Shown: one piece after another, positions 11,401-23,755 of the stretch
Layout: every line of letters begins with the position of its first letter
How positions within the stretch are numbered: the stretch's first letter is position 1
DNA from: Takashimella koratensis
Taxonomy: Eukaryota; Basidiomycota; Tremellomycetes; Trichosporonales; Tetragoniomycetaceae
DNA: 64,000 nt
Direction: 5' to 3'
Assembly (NCBI GenBank): GCA_003116875.1
Contig: BCKT01000012.1
Span: 858,775-922,774 of the forward strand
Notes under the pieces: model-generated
Seen by the model: the letters and a program-made list of their open reading frames with translations, nothing else
What the model was told of the DNA's origin: nothing
Database searches by the model: none
Translations under genes and position numbers: made by a program

Positions 11401-12944
11401 TCGTGATCATGCCGGTGAGTCTAGCTAGGCACGGTGGTCCGCTGTATGGTGTCCATGATAGGTGGCAAAGCTGACGTCCTCGCAGAAGAAGGATGTGCAC
11501 ATGTACGCTGAGATCAAGCGCATTGCGGCGACTGCCCTGAAGCTGGTGAGCTCCCCCTCCTCTGTTCACAGCTGTCAAGAACGCTGCTGACATTCGCAGC
11601 CCGTTGTCACCCAGTGCCTTCAGGCTCAGAAGGTCACTTCGGATCGAGGCATGGACCAGTACTGCGGCAACGGTGAATAATCTCCCAATGTTCATCTGCG
11701 TAGTGTTTCTCTCAACTGACATCGACCAGTCGCGATGAAGATCCACTCGAAGCTTGGCGGTGTCACCCATGAGGTACCTAACCCAAGCGTGAGTTGAGTC
11801 AAGAGATGACAGTCTCCGCTCAGCTTGCTGACAATGAATGCAGCTCGACAAGACCACAATGATGATCGGAGCCGATGTGACCCACCCACCTCCGGCCGGA
11901 GGGAGCAAGTTCATTCAGCCGTCCATCGCCGTTACCGTCTCCGCCACCGACGGAGACAACGTCCGATTCTCGACTGGCATCCGCCTCCAGGAAGGTCGAG
12001 TGTGAGTATCTTTCGTGATGAGGCTGCTGGCTGTTTCTTTCGATTCACTAGCTGATCTTCATCGATAGCGAGATCATCAAGGACCTCGCCAAGATGGTGT
12101 ACAACCACATTCAGCTCTTTGAAAAGAACACCAAGTCCAAGCCTGCGAAGATCCTTTTCTTCCGCGACGGTGTTTCTGAGGGCCAGTACCTCCAAGTCTG
12201 CAAGTGAGTCAGCTCACAAAGGAGATACGTCAAAGATGGACAGAGCTAATTCAAATCAATAGCCTCGAGGTCGAAGCCATCCGCGCGGCCGCTCGTCGGT
12301 TCGGAGAAGCTTATAAGCCCAAGATCACATTTGTGATCTGCGCCAAACGCGTGAGTGTTCCTTGTTTTCCTTGGTTTGTGGGAGCGCGAGCGCGAAGGTT
12401 AACAGGACATCTATTTTTAGCACAACATGCGGTTCTTCGCTGTCAATGAGGGTGACGTCGACCGTACCGGTAACCTCCCGCCTGGTACCGTGGTGGACAC
12501 CGGCGTCACTCATCCGTTTGCGTTCGACTTCTACCTTCAGGTGAGTAACACCCAGTGTCCGTGTTGTTTGTGCATCACCCGAGCTGACAATCACAACAGG
12601 CGCACGCTGGTCTTCAAGGCACTGCTCGTCCCACACACTACGTTGTCCTCCGTGACGAGAATGGGTTCACTGCCGACAAAATGCAGGCTCTCTGCAACTC
12701 GCTGTGCTCCTCGTACGCACGTGCCACTCGATCCGTGTCCCTCATCCCTGTCGCGTACTACGCCGACATTGCCGCTGGCCACGCTCGTAACTTCATCTAC
12801 ACGGAGGACGACGAGACGACCGCGGCCTCGACGATCTCCGGGTCCTCGGGCAGGCTTCAGACCGCCACGTTCGACCCCATGCAGCTCGCCAAGCGTCTCG
12901 AGGATGCCGAATCGGCATTCTCCAAGGTCCTCTGGTACATGTAA
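8404..12944 (+). CDS. AGO: Argonaute (RNA-guided silencing protein)
   Basis: Twenty-eight exons join in frame to 929 residues (ATG 8404, TAA 12942-12944). Domain order: N domain from [10 protein letters not shown] (about 39-48); linker with [15 protein letters not shown] (about 205-220); PAZ (about 256-420; [25 protein letters not shown]); L2/MID; PIWI (about 575-915). PIWI carries GADVTHPPP (Asp659), GRVEIIKDL (Glu702, the probable glutamate finger), [11 protein letters not shown] (Asp734) and YYAD (Asp871). The last tetrad position is therefore Asp, as in many fungal Argonautes, rather than His. It ends SKVLWYM, close to the family's usual end. It binds small RNA guides and probably slices targets. 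Odd: a 38-residue Gly/Arg block (269-306) inside PAZ, and exons as short as 16 and 18 nt. The N-terminal extension before the N domain is short. Confidence 0.97.
10086..10199 (+). repeat. Gly/Arg-rich coding repeat (RGG tract) inside the Argonaute PAZ region
   Basis: It encodes residues 269-306, made of Gly runs broken by RGG, RGRGG and PP units. It lies inside exon 13 (10059-10279), in frame, between the end of the linker (EVIPKVLGM) and [18 protein letters not shown], which resumes the ordinary PAZ sequence. Confidence 0.9.
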
Positions 12945-13929
12945 GAAGAGCGTTTGCAAGGCTACGACAGGATCGCATCTTGTCGTATACTGCCCGCGCA
13001 ACGCTCGGCTATACCATATCGGACCAGAGCCACCAACAATGACCCCCCCCCCCCCCCCACAAGTTCCTTATTGCTTCTCATCGATTCTCGTCGCTTCACA
13101 TTCCCCCTTCTTCAGTGTTCATAGTAACTTGTTTTTCGTCAACCCAAAAAAAAATGTCGATATCACTGGGTACTTAGTAACCTGAAACCCATTCAACGGT
13201 TTAGTCACTCTTTTGTTCATTCCTCTCCCCTCCCCTCTACCCGACCTAAAGCTCATGCGACTTCCGCACAGTCTGGGTCGACGTCCAACTCATCATCACC
13301 CTCTTATCATCTCCCAATTCTCCACCCAACCCTCCACCACGCATTCGTTCATTGTGTCTCCTGTTCATAGTATATAGCGCGACGACACGTTTCGTGTTTC
13401 TTTGAATAAGATGAATCAATGTCGTGTGCACCACCATCACTGCTTCGCCTGTCGCTACCTCTCCAACCTGCCTCTCTCTCTATATCGCGCAAGTGCAGGT
13501 TGCGGCCAAGGTGACAAGTTGACAAGAGTGGGGGAAAAGGCAGTATTACATTCATTCAGATCTTGGAGAAGGGAAAACGAAAAAAAGGAGAGGGTTTACA
13601 CGATTCTTTGTTTGGATTTGGATTTGGTTTGGCTGGTTGATTGGAATGATCGATTCTTGCTTTGGCTTTGGATCTGATTCACGATGGAAAGGCAGATATT
13701 GGGTACAGAGAGGAGAAATGAAAGTGATTCGGCAGACTAAGAGAAGAAAAGATGGGTGGAAACACTCGAGCCAAAGGTAGGTAGGGACAGACTCGAGATG
13801 TGCAGAGGTAGACGCTGGCGACAAATAGACAGACATGAGTGAATATGCTTGTGTACGTGTATGTGTGCGTGTGTGCGTGAAGCGAGAGTGAAGTGGGGAT
13901 GGGGCAGAGATAACCGTCGTCGTCCACAC
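12945..13929. other. Convergent intergenic region with poly-C run
   Basis: It separates the 3' ends of Argonaute and the subtilisin gene. A 16-base C run lies at 13043-13058. Short open frames on both strands show no conserved text. Presumably it holds both 3' UTRs; no gene was recognised. Confidence 0.5.
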
Positions 13930-15914
13930 TTAGTGGGTCTTGGACGAGAGGGTCGCGTTGTTGAACGCGAGGAGGTTGGGGGTGCCGGACGGGAGGTCGG
14001 TGAGGAGGCCCGGGGAAGCGAGGGCGATGAGGGCCTTCTTGAGCTGCTTCGGGGTGATAACAGTGCTGTTACCCGCGAAGTCGACATTCTCAGCGGTGAT
14101 CGTCTCAATGGGAGTTGGGAGGAACGCCTGAACCGCCTTGGGCAAAAGCTCGTACGCCTTGGTGTAAAGAGTCGGCTCAACGACGGCGGAGACAGTCGCA
14201 CCGACGTTGGAGATGGAGAACGACTCGTGGCCCTCGATAGAGAGGAGGTAAGCGAGCAAACCGGCAATGTGAGGGGAAGCCATCGAAGTACCCGAGATAG
14301 TGTTGGTGGTCTCGTTACCGCCGTTCCAGGTGGACAAGATGTTAAGACCAGGAGCGAAAACGTCGACGCATTTACCGTGGTTGGAGAAGTAAGCACGCTC
14401 GTCACCAAGAGTAGAGGCACCAACGGTCACGGCGGACTTGGCAGCGGCCGGAGAGTAGTTGCAAGCGTCCTTGTTGTCGCTAAAACGAGGTTAGCAGTGG
14501 CTCGAGGATGGATTGATAAAAGTGAGGAGATAAAGGCCAACGTACTTGCCCGCAGCGACGGCGAAGTGGAGACCAGCCTCGACAGCCGCCTCAACAGCGT
14601 CGTCAAGAGACTGAGCCTTGCCACCACCAAGCGACATGTTGGCGACGGAACCCTTGTGCTTGGTCTTGCCGGTCTCGAGGAGCTCCTTGGCGGCCTTCTT
14701 GGCAGCGGCAGCGGCGGCTTCAGCAGCCCAGCTGTAATGTCCAGGCAAGCGTCAGCAAGCAGCTCTTTGCAGCGTGAAAGAAAGCATATCAACTCACACA
14801 ACACCAGCGACGACATCGCTCATAGTGCCCGAACCGTTGGTGCCGAGAACCTTGACAGCGACGACCTCGGCAGCCTTGGCAACACCGTACTTCCTGCTAG
14901 CAATAGTACCGGCACAGTGGGTTCCGTGGCCGTTTCCGTCCTTGTCAATGTCGTTCTTGGGGATAGTCTTGCCCCATCGTGCGCGGCCCTCAAACTCGAC
15001 GTGGTCAATGTTCACACCGGTGTCCACGACGTAGACGGTAACGCCCTCACCACCATGCGGGTCGTACAGGTACTTGGTGAAAGTCGAGAGGTGGAGAGCA
15101 GCGCGGTGAGAGATGCGCGCAAGTCCCCAAGGAGCGCCAAGCTCGGTCGAGATGTCGGTAGCCGAAGCGAGGGCGTCGTCGACGCCCTGGACGTCGTCCT
15201 GGGTACGCATGATCTGGTCGTGCTCGACGTACGCGACCTCGGGTGACGAACGAATCGTCTCCAGTGTCGAGGCGGCAAACTTGCCAGCTAAGTTTAAAGG
15301 TTAGATTATACTGCGCAATTGAGGGAGAGCAATGGATGAGATGGAATGGCGAGTGTTGATGTCATCGGAATGAATGTGGAAGTAGCGCGTACCATAACCG
15401 TAGTAGCCAAAGCCAGAGGTGGTCGGAGCATAGACGTGGTTGATACCGCCGTTATCGAGCTCGCCATCGGCGGTAAACGTGTAGAGCGGCTGGTCGTGTG
15501 ATCAGCATGCATCGGGTTGGATTGCGGTGCAAGGTTGGGACAAAGGAGTCATAGATGGGTGAGGTTGTGGTGTGGGAGAACGAGACTTGGGTGAACGTGG
15601 AATCCACAACCAGGGGTTGAGGTTTCACCCGCGATCACGCGTGTAGGGGGGGAGGTTCGTCGAGCATTACGGATGGGGGGGAGGTGGCAACTCACGTCTG
15701 CACCGTGGGCCTGCTCGACGCCGCTCAAGTGGAGCGAGATCTGGTCGAGGCTGACGCCCTTCTTGAAGACGACGATGTAGGCATCCTCAATGTGCTCACC
15801 GGTCGTCTTGAGCGGGGCGAGAGTAGGCTCAGAGAGCGGGGCGTCAGGGAGGACGATCGGGGTGGCGAGAGCCGCCGGGATGAGGAGGAGGAGAGCCGAG
15901 GTGGCGAGACGCAT
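13930..15914 (-). CDS. Secreted/vacuolar subtilisin-like serine protease (cerevisin type, S8)
   Basis: Five exons (15914-15696, 15489-15393, 15287-14798, 14731-14546, 14479-13930) join to 513 residues. A signal peptide (about 1-18, [10 protein letters not shown]) is followed by an inhibitor I9 propeptide ([18 protein letters not shown] to about residue 130). The S8 catalytic domain follows, with Asp194 in VVDTGVN, His226 in [10 protein letters not shown] and Ser396 in [18 protein letters not shown] supplies the oxyanion Asn. The layout is that of proteinase B/cerevisin and related fungal subtilases, which mature by autocleavage of the propeptide in the secretory route. Location, vacuole or outside the cell, cannot be decided here. 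All catalytic residues are intact, so an active enzyme is expected. Confidence 0.96.
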
Positions 15915-17285
15915 GGTGAGTGGGTAGAGAAGGTGGTGTCAGGCGGATAGGAAGGAGAGGGGTGTGAATGCAGTGGGGAGTTGGGATGGAAGAGGAAGAG
16001 GGGGTGGACGATGAGATGAAGAGTGGAAGAGTGGAAGAGTGGAAGAGAGAGGAGATGATGAGATGGAGGGGGTGGATGGGGTGGGGGTCGCGGGGAGGGA
16101 GATAAGAGGGCTTGGGGTGAGCACGAGACAGTGCACCATACAAAGGATTGACTCGGGACGACGCAAGCGTTAAATAGCGTCATGGCCCGCAGTGGCCAAT
16201 TACAACCCACCCTTCCCATTTCTAATACCCCATTAGGACAGGGTGAACCCACCGCATTAGTCTTCCGGCGTTAACCGGGTAACCCAACTACAGACTGTTG
16301 CCACATCGGGTGATACCCATTCCGGCAAACGATGACCCCATTGCCACTTTACGCTGGAATCCGGCCGAAGCGGTCCGTAAGGGATCGTGTGGGCTATGGG
16401 CTCATGGGCTATGGGCTCATGAGCTCAGCACCAACCTTGTTGATACCCGATACATATCACAGGTCACCGGTCTTGTCCTCAATTCTCGGCACAGATCGAG
16501 ATCGATGCAGCGAGTGGGAGGATGATGAATGAGGATGAGACAGAATAAAGAGACAGGGTAGCAGGGCGACGGGAAGATGGACAGATTCGCGTTGATGGTT
16601 CCAGGCTGATTGATCGCTGGGGCTAGCGAACAGATCGTAGTCAACCTGGCTGTATGTATAAGACGACCAGCTGGTAGCTGAGACGAAAGACCAGTCGAGA
16701 GTAGAGAGATGCAGACCACCAGGTGAGCCTCGAGATGTCGCATTCAGCTGGAAGGTGGAAAAGCATGCACAGCTTATCGCGTACATAGAGGAATATCGGT
16801 CATCACCAAGCACCAACCACGGGTGGCCAAAGGATGGTGCTGGGGGTGCAAAGGATGGGATGAGAGCATACGCTGGTCTCCTTGATGATCCCTCTCTTCC
16901 TCTCTTCCCCGCTCCTCCTCATCCCCACCCTCCCCTATCACTCTTCCCTCTCTTCCTCACCCTCCTCTTTCTCACCCCCCTCCCCCTCGCGGTCACTCAC
17001 CTACCACGCCGTGAGCTCACCCTGCTCACCTTCTGCATACACGACCTTCCTCTTGGTGGGATCCCACCTTCCACCTCACACCTTCCTCGCCCTGCCTCAC
17101 CTCACCTTCCTTCCACCTTCCTCTACATCTCACCTCTCACCTCCCACTTCCTCGCTCGCTTCTTCCACCTCTCGACCCCCTCCACCAGCTTCCCTTCCTC
17201 GCCCTCGCTGCTTCCGTACAGCCCACCTCCCTCTGGCTTCCCATCTCCCCCTTCCTCTCCTCTTTACACCTCCACAGCGCGCACC
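15915..17285. other. Divergent intergenic region between protease and SYCP2-like gene
   Basis: It contains purine-rich repeats ahead of the protease start (GGAAGAGT units, about 16020-16047), a perfect tandem 15-mer (16391-16420) and a long CT-rich leader (16890-17280) before ATG 17286. No gene was recognised. Confidence 0.55.
16391..16420. repeat. Perfect tandem duplication of a 15-mer
   Basis: The unit GGGCTATGGGCTCAT occurs twice head to tail with no mismatch, in the intergenic region upstream of the protease gene. Confidence 0.85.
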
Positions 17286-20200
17286 ATGCCAGGTCTTCGC
17301 AAGTCCCACTCGACCAAGGAGTCCCAATCCCCTCACCCAAAGCTCGATGCCGCCTTCCTCGCCATCCGCGAACACTTTGAGAAGACCAAGTTACCCGGGT
17401 CTGAAGAACATCGGCAGTCCCTCTTCCAGTTCAAACAGAAGCTGTTCAGTTTCCTGGTATGTCTACATTGAGCTCCCTGGAAGCAAGATTAGTGAGGTTA
17501 GAGCTTTGCTGATGACTGTGCCAGGACGATCCAGACTCCGCACGTCCCAAAGAAGTCGTCGACTGGATAGAAACTAGCGTAAGTTCTGCCTCTCAGTTGC
17601 ATCTTCCCTTACTCTTGGCCGTCCAACTGCAACCGCTGAGCAGCATGTATAGCTGTCCAACATCCTCATCGGCGTCCCAGCCAAACTGTCCTTCGGGTTT
17701 GTCTACAACGCGCAAACAACCGTCTTTGATCTCCTCAATTCTGTCTCCATCAAGTTTCCCTCCACCAGTCAAGACCAAGCGGATGTGTCGCTCTCGCTCG
17801 AGACGGCTGGGGCTCCCGGTGCGATGCTACGCTGCATGGTGGTTCTCGCTGCGTTTTCCGAGTGGTAAGTTTGAGGCTGACAACCAACGCCTGGCGCTGA
17901 TCATTATGCAGCCTCAAGGTAGGAGACAGTCTGGGATATCTGAAGAGAGGCTGAACGCTTGTAGTCGATGGACATTTCGAAGACTAGCCGTGAGTTTGGA
18001 AAGCCAGGTTTTCGCTTGTTAGCTGATAGCTCATCCTCAGCCTTGAACCGACCCGAGTGGATCGATCTTATTTGCTCGCTTGTCAAGGCGTGCAAGGGTG
18101 GACGAATAGGAGGCAGCGAAGTGGCTGGAACGGTGAGCTGATGGATCCTTGTATTAGCACCTACAGCTTACCTAGTCACAGATGACCGATGTCCTCTACC
18201 TCCTTGTCAACGAAGGAGACAGTGTCCAAGTTGCAAAAGCTCTTCGCAATGACGAGACTCTGGGGTTGTGAGTAAGAGAGTGCCCGCAGTCTCTATCGTG
18301 CTTGCAGCTGACCACGTAGTACGAGGCTTGGCAAGTTGTTGCAAGAGTCCAATTGTAAGCAAACTAAGAATCGTCTTCCATCTGACCCAGTGACAGGCTC
18401 TTTGATGACCATCAACTTGCTTCGTGTTCTCGTCACTCTGCTTCCCCCGATCCAGGACAAGAAGGGACGACTGGTCCATCTGCAGATGGTCTTCGAGGAC
18501 ATGGGCTGGGATAAGGATGTTACCAAGAAGCTTATGAATAAGCTCCAGGACAATGGCAGCAAAGAGCGGGAGTTTGAGCCTCTGGTAGGTCCAACTGTGC
18601 ATAACCTCGGCTCACAGGCTTTCAGCTCTACATGGACTTGATCAACATAATGTACGCTCAGACCGATGGGCGTCGTCGTCCTCGAGGGTTTCCTCTTCGA
18701 GCTTGGCGCGTTGATGGGATTGACAAGATTGAGACCGACAAGGCCCAGCGTCGTCTTTTGGATAATCAACTGATCTGTTACATCGACAAAAACCTTTTCT
18801 TGATCAAGGTAATCCAGCTTCTTAACTGTTCCGGATGTTGCTGACGCGACAATGTAGAACTTTGATGAAGTTGGCGGTGAAGAAGACGCAACCTTCCCGC
18901 TCGAGCGAATGACCAACCTTGGTCGCAAAGTGGGAGGTAGAGATTCTTACAAGAGTGAGCCTGCCATTGTCTCAGTGGTCTCGGTCGCCGTGCTCACTAT
19001 TGTACAGCATTCCAGTTCTCCTTGCACAAGAGTACGCAACAAGGTCAGCAGTTCCCACTTGTCGAGTTGGGAGTTGCAGAGTATATTGCCGACGACGTTG
19101 AGAAGGCAATCGAGGCTCAGTGTCCTAAAGTAAGTTATGCATGAGGTCCATTCACCCCCGACTAACAGTCACCTTCGTAGAAGCCCCTCCAGCTGTCCTC
19201 GCAGCTTGGCAAACCCATTGCCATTGACGCATCCATGACGAGTGGAACACCCATGACGCTCCCATGGCAAACAACTGTCGCATCTTCGGGCCCTAGTGAA
19301 GTGCCCGACTCAGTTGACCAGGGACAATCATCAGCTCTACAGCAAGCCACCGAGGGTGAGTGAGAATGTCCTAACCGTACGTTGACAAACAGAGTCTCTT
19401 CATGACGATCTCGCTGTGGTGAGCGACGTTGTGGGCATTCCATCACTCGAGCAAACCCACCCCACGCCACGACGAACCAAGGCTGCAAAGCCCGCTACGC
19501 AGTCCAAGGCGGGGACGGGGAAGGCCAAGACGCCGAAGCCCAGCCAGGCATCTCAGAGGGCTTCAGCGAAGACCAAAGCGCCCAAGTCTACGCCAGCGAT
19601 AAACATGGCCAACGGCGAAGCAGTCTCGGACGACGTCGTGGACTCCTTCGACGCTACGGAACAGCCCGTTCCCGTACCGCCAGCGACCACCACCAAGTCG
19701 AACGCGCGCAGAAACTATACCGCGCAGTCGAAGAGTCGCAAGTCACAGCCAGCTCCGGCGAAAGCGAGAGACGAAGAAGAAGCGGAAGTCCATGCGTCTG
19801 AGAAGATCGACGACCAGCCCGAATCAGACCTTACCGATGCCGCTCCTCGGGCCTCCGCCTCAATGAGGCGAAACGGTAGATCTAAGAAGGCGGATACAGA
19901 GTCGAAGTTGTCCACACAGGACCCAGTAGCATCACAATCGCGTCCAACCCGCGCAGCCGCCGCCAAATCGTCTCAGAAACCCACAGCTCTCACGATCACC
20001 CACTCTGGCGCTTCTTCGAGGTCGGAGGGTTTGAGCTCTATCGGCACCTCAAACGACAACGAGGGGTCGCCGGAGGGGATCGATAAAGAGGACAACACCC
20101 AGGAGAAGCACGGGACTCGAAAACCGAGCTCGAAAGTGAGCGTCGTGCAACCAGCGAGGAATGAGATCGTGGAAGACAAAGCGCAGGGAAGAAAGGGGCA

Positions 20201-23200
20201 TCAACCGGCTAAGGCCAAACCGACACCGACGAAGACGCAGAGAGGGGGTCGAAAGTTGACCAAGAAAGTTGAAGTCGCTGAGCCGATCGCAGAAGACGCC
20301 AGTGGTGTCAACGACGCAACGAACCAACACCAGGACGGCAACGGAATTGAGGATGTGGCAACATCGGTACTGGTCGACGAAAGCGTGCAGCCAAGCCAGC
20401 GCCTGCCTGAACCGGTCTCAAGCCACAAAACCACGAAAACTTGTGAGTGAGATGATTACATCAAGACCTCCAAAAGCCGCGCTAACGAGCGACAGACGGT
20501 CGGCGATCCACCTCAGTGATGATGTCGCCTATGAAAACTCGTCCACAAGAGGAATCTCTCCAAGAGTCGGCGGGCATCGAGGATGTTCCTACACCCAAAG
20601 CTCCCGTCAGGCCTAGCAAGGTCGTACTCCAGCCTTCGAAAGCAACGACGAACGACACGGCCAGCCGTAAGGCAAGCGAGAAGGTTAACGAAGAAGTCCA
20701 CGATGAATTGAATGAAAAAGGCGCCAATAATGCGAACAACAAGGTCACTGGAGAAGCCGCCAACGACAAATCGAACGTCAAGGTCAACGAGGGGACGATC
20801 GTCAAAATTCTCGACCACGCGAATGAGACGGTCAAAAACAACTCTACCCCCAAAACGAGCGACGTTGCGGGCGACAAGACCACCCACAAGGCGAGCAACA
20901 AAGCCAGCCCCAAATCCGCCATTGGCAAACCGTCAGTCGTCATACCCAAGTCAACCAAGCCAGCACAGACCCTCCACGCGGCGATCCAAGCTGGTTTGAA
21001 GCCGACCCACAAGATCCAGACAGCTTCGGACGGCGGGTCAGCGGAGGTGCCCATCGCCAGCCTTCCCGAGATGATCGCCAAGAAGTCCAGCGCGCCTACT
21101 AAGGTGAACAAGCCAACGGTGGAGCCTACGGTGGAGCCTACCTTTGATCCTGCGGTCGAACACGTCCTTGATAATCCTGTCGAGCCTTCTCAGCCTGCCG
21201 CGGAGACCGACGACGCACCTCGAGCCAGCAAGCAAAGCGAGCCTCAGCTTACGTCTTCTGACCTTCTCGAGGCCGATCAATCCCTCTCGGCGATTGATAT
21301 TGGCTTCGACACGCTTTCGGCGCCAATGGACGAACCGACTCCAGCCAAGGTAACGACTCGAAAGCAGCGTTCTGCGCCGAGTCGCAACAAATCAGCAGAG
21401 GATAAGTCTGCCAAGTCCCGCCCGGCACCCAAACGGGGTCGTGACGAGGAAACGAATGGAGATGCGATTCCCCAATCGGAGGCAAGCAATGTCGAGCCAG
21501 AGGCGCCACTGCCGTGGGAAAAGCCTGTTCCCAAGAGCACTTCCCGAGGCACTGGTCGTACAGCAAAGATTCCTTCCAAAAGCACGCGGTTGCCGGCCAA
21601 AGACGTGGGTGATTCGATTCAAGTGTCATCGCCGATGAAACCTCCTGTCAGGCGTGGTCGCGGCTCATCGGAGGCTGTGATTCAACCAGACGTCATCCCC
21701 CCTTCCAAACGACCAAAGACTGAACCACCGGTCAAGGCAGCTGTTGAATCGCCACAGAAGAAGCAGCTGCCAAAGGCAAAGATCGATTCGGAGGTGGACG
21801 TCTTCCCCCCTTCGGAGGTGGAAGTTGGGTCGGAGAACGAAGAAGACCCCGCAGCGGCCCCCAGCGACGAGCCTAACATGGACTTTGACGATGTCTCGAT
21901 CGTCAATGAATTGGAACCGCCTAGCCTCGAGCCGGTAAATCTAATCCATAGTTGTAAGGGAGCTCATGCTGATGATGGATCACAGGACGCAAGAGACGAA
22001 GAGATGGAGCTCCCAGATTTCAAATTCCAGCCGCCTTCCTCGTCCCAAGACAGTAACGACGATTCTCGAGACGCTCAGTCCGAAGATGACGCGATCATGA
22101 ACGGCTGGGTCAAAGAGGTGCAGACCAAGCTCAAGATCGAATCCAAAGTCAAAGCGGCGGACAACACGCCAAAGACTGCGTCGAACGATACCCCGAAAGC
22201 CCGAGGGGCCGGAAACACACCACGGGTCAAACCATCTCAGAACCGGCCAGCTGCAACTCAGGACAAGACCGGCGAGAAGTCTTCTAGACGAGGTGCTCTT
22301 CGAGCGGAAGACGAGTTCAAGTCCAACTCTATCGACGATCTGGATCGAGCCCCGTCGATCTCCAAGTATCTCGGTCGAGACAAGGGATTCAAGACGACTT
22401 TCGCCGCACCCGTCACTGTCAAGCCGGCTGAGGTGGAGCCGGGGAATCGTCGCGTCTCCATCCGAGGGGGGGCGGCCATCATTGGTGTCGAAGTCATCTC
22501 CGCTGGGATTAACGCAGAGCTGCCACCGAGGACGAAGAGAAAGTCGATGGATGAGGCGCTCGAGCTACCGGCTGCTGTGGCTCCGCAGAAACGCCGTGCC
22601 TCTGGACCGATCGACATGGAAAGGGCTGCCAAAGTGCCCAGAACGAGGTTTGGGCGCAAAGAGGCAGCTCCTCCTGCGAACGCTAAAGAACACTGCTTGC
22701 AGGTGAGTTTGGTGGTCGCAGAGTAGACGATCAATCTGACTTTGTGTTCGTTCGATAACAGCTGCTGGACGCGTACACCGGTGTAAGTCGTGATATCGGA
22801 TTTGGTCCGGCTAAACGAGAACTGACATGTTGTCTTCAGGTGGCGCAACAGATGACGGCTAAAGGTATGGACAGGCCGGCCAGGATGAGCGTGAGGGCTC
22901 AGAGGACTCTCTTGTCTGCGATGAAGCACCAAGTCGAGAGTCTCTTGGGCGACACGTAAGTCTGTCCTTACTTCTTGCTTACCCTGGGCCCATGGCACCC
23001 TAGACGAGGGCGAGCTGACACTTCTTGTGCCCCAATAGCGACGCGACGATCAAGCCATGCTTCAAGTTACACGATGAAGCTTCAAAAGAGTCGGAAACAA
23101 TCATCAAAGTCGGTCGCCAGGTATTGGCTGAGTGTAAGAAACGGACCGATGCGGTGGACGGGGTTATGGCTCAAGTGAGGAAGAAGGCGAACGCAAGGAA

Positions 23201-23228
23201 GAAGATGCCAGAGTTGTTGTTTGTGTGA
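17286..23228 (+). CDS. Candidate meiotic chromosome axis core protein (SYCP2/Red1-like architecture)
   Basis: Nineteen exons join in frame to 1659 residues. Residues 1-290 look like an alpha-helical repeat domain (LNRPEWIDLICSLVKACKGG; LLRVLVTLLPPIQDKKGRLV; FEDMGWDKDVTKKLMNKL). Residues about 291-430 look like a PH-type beta domain (DNQLICYIDKNLFLIKNFDE ... FQFSLHKSTQ ... FPLVELGVAEYIADDVEKAI). Then come about 1100 disordered, Lys/Ser/Pro/Ala-rich residues with NLS-like basic clusters (PSKRPKTEPP, KRKSMDE). The last 108 residues (MSVRAQRTLLSAMKHQVESL ... KVGRQVLAECKKRTDAVDGV) are predicted helical/coiled coil. This order matches vertebrate SYCP2 and yeast Red1: helical domain, PH domain, long linker, C-terminal coiled coil. 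The match is one of layout, not clear sequence identity. Exon 4 is only 7 nt (17912-17918). Confidence 0.5.
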
Positions 23229-23755
23229 TGTAGGTGGAAGAGGATGGGTGAGTATAGGTGGGGAAGGTGGAGGCGAGGCTGATTAGGACAGCGTGATATG
23301 ATTCTAAGCGCAACGTGACCATGGACGATTCCAAGATTCTTCAACCATTGGACGACGACCCAACAATGACGGACGACGACCGACGACGGCTCAACGACGA
23401 CCTGGCGACTGACAGCCAGGCAAGATTCGAGTATCATGCAGACCTTTTTATACCCCTTCCATCCTCTCCACTTTTCAATGAACCCTCGACAACTGGATCA
23501 CCTACTCTGCGCCTAGACAGAGACGAATTTGTGTATGTACGCATTTACCACCAAGTCCCTTGAGCCCACGCGGCCGTTCCATGCCTACGTACCTGTACTT
23601 TACACCACCCCATGCATCATGTGTAGTACAGTGCGAACCCATGCGTCGAGCCTGTAATGCGAAGATGTACGCCGTCCTCTTCTGTCCCTTTGTCCCCTCT
23701 CATGACCCTTTCAACTCATCCACTAGCTCTGCATCAATTGTATGCTAGCAGAGTG
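23229..23755. other. Convergent intergenic region
   Basis: It lies between the 3' ends of the SYCP2-like and PCI-domain genes. A short + frame through GACGAC repeats (about 23350-23410) codes Asp-rich low-complexity text and is not credible as a gene. Confidence 0.5.

Noticed and set aside
13849..15246. 465-codon open frame on the + strand
   Set aside because: It is antisense to the intact subtilisin gene, spans its introns, and its composition is the usual shadow of GC-rich codons.
22258..22998. 246-codon frame on the - strand
   Set aside because: It is antisense to coding exons of the SYCP2-like gene and has no recognisable content.
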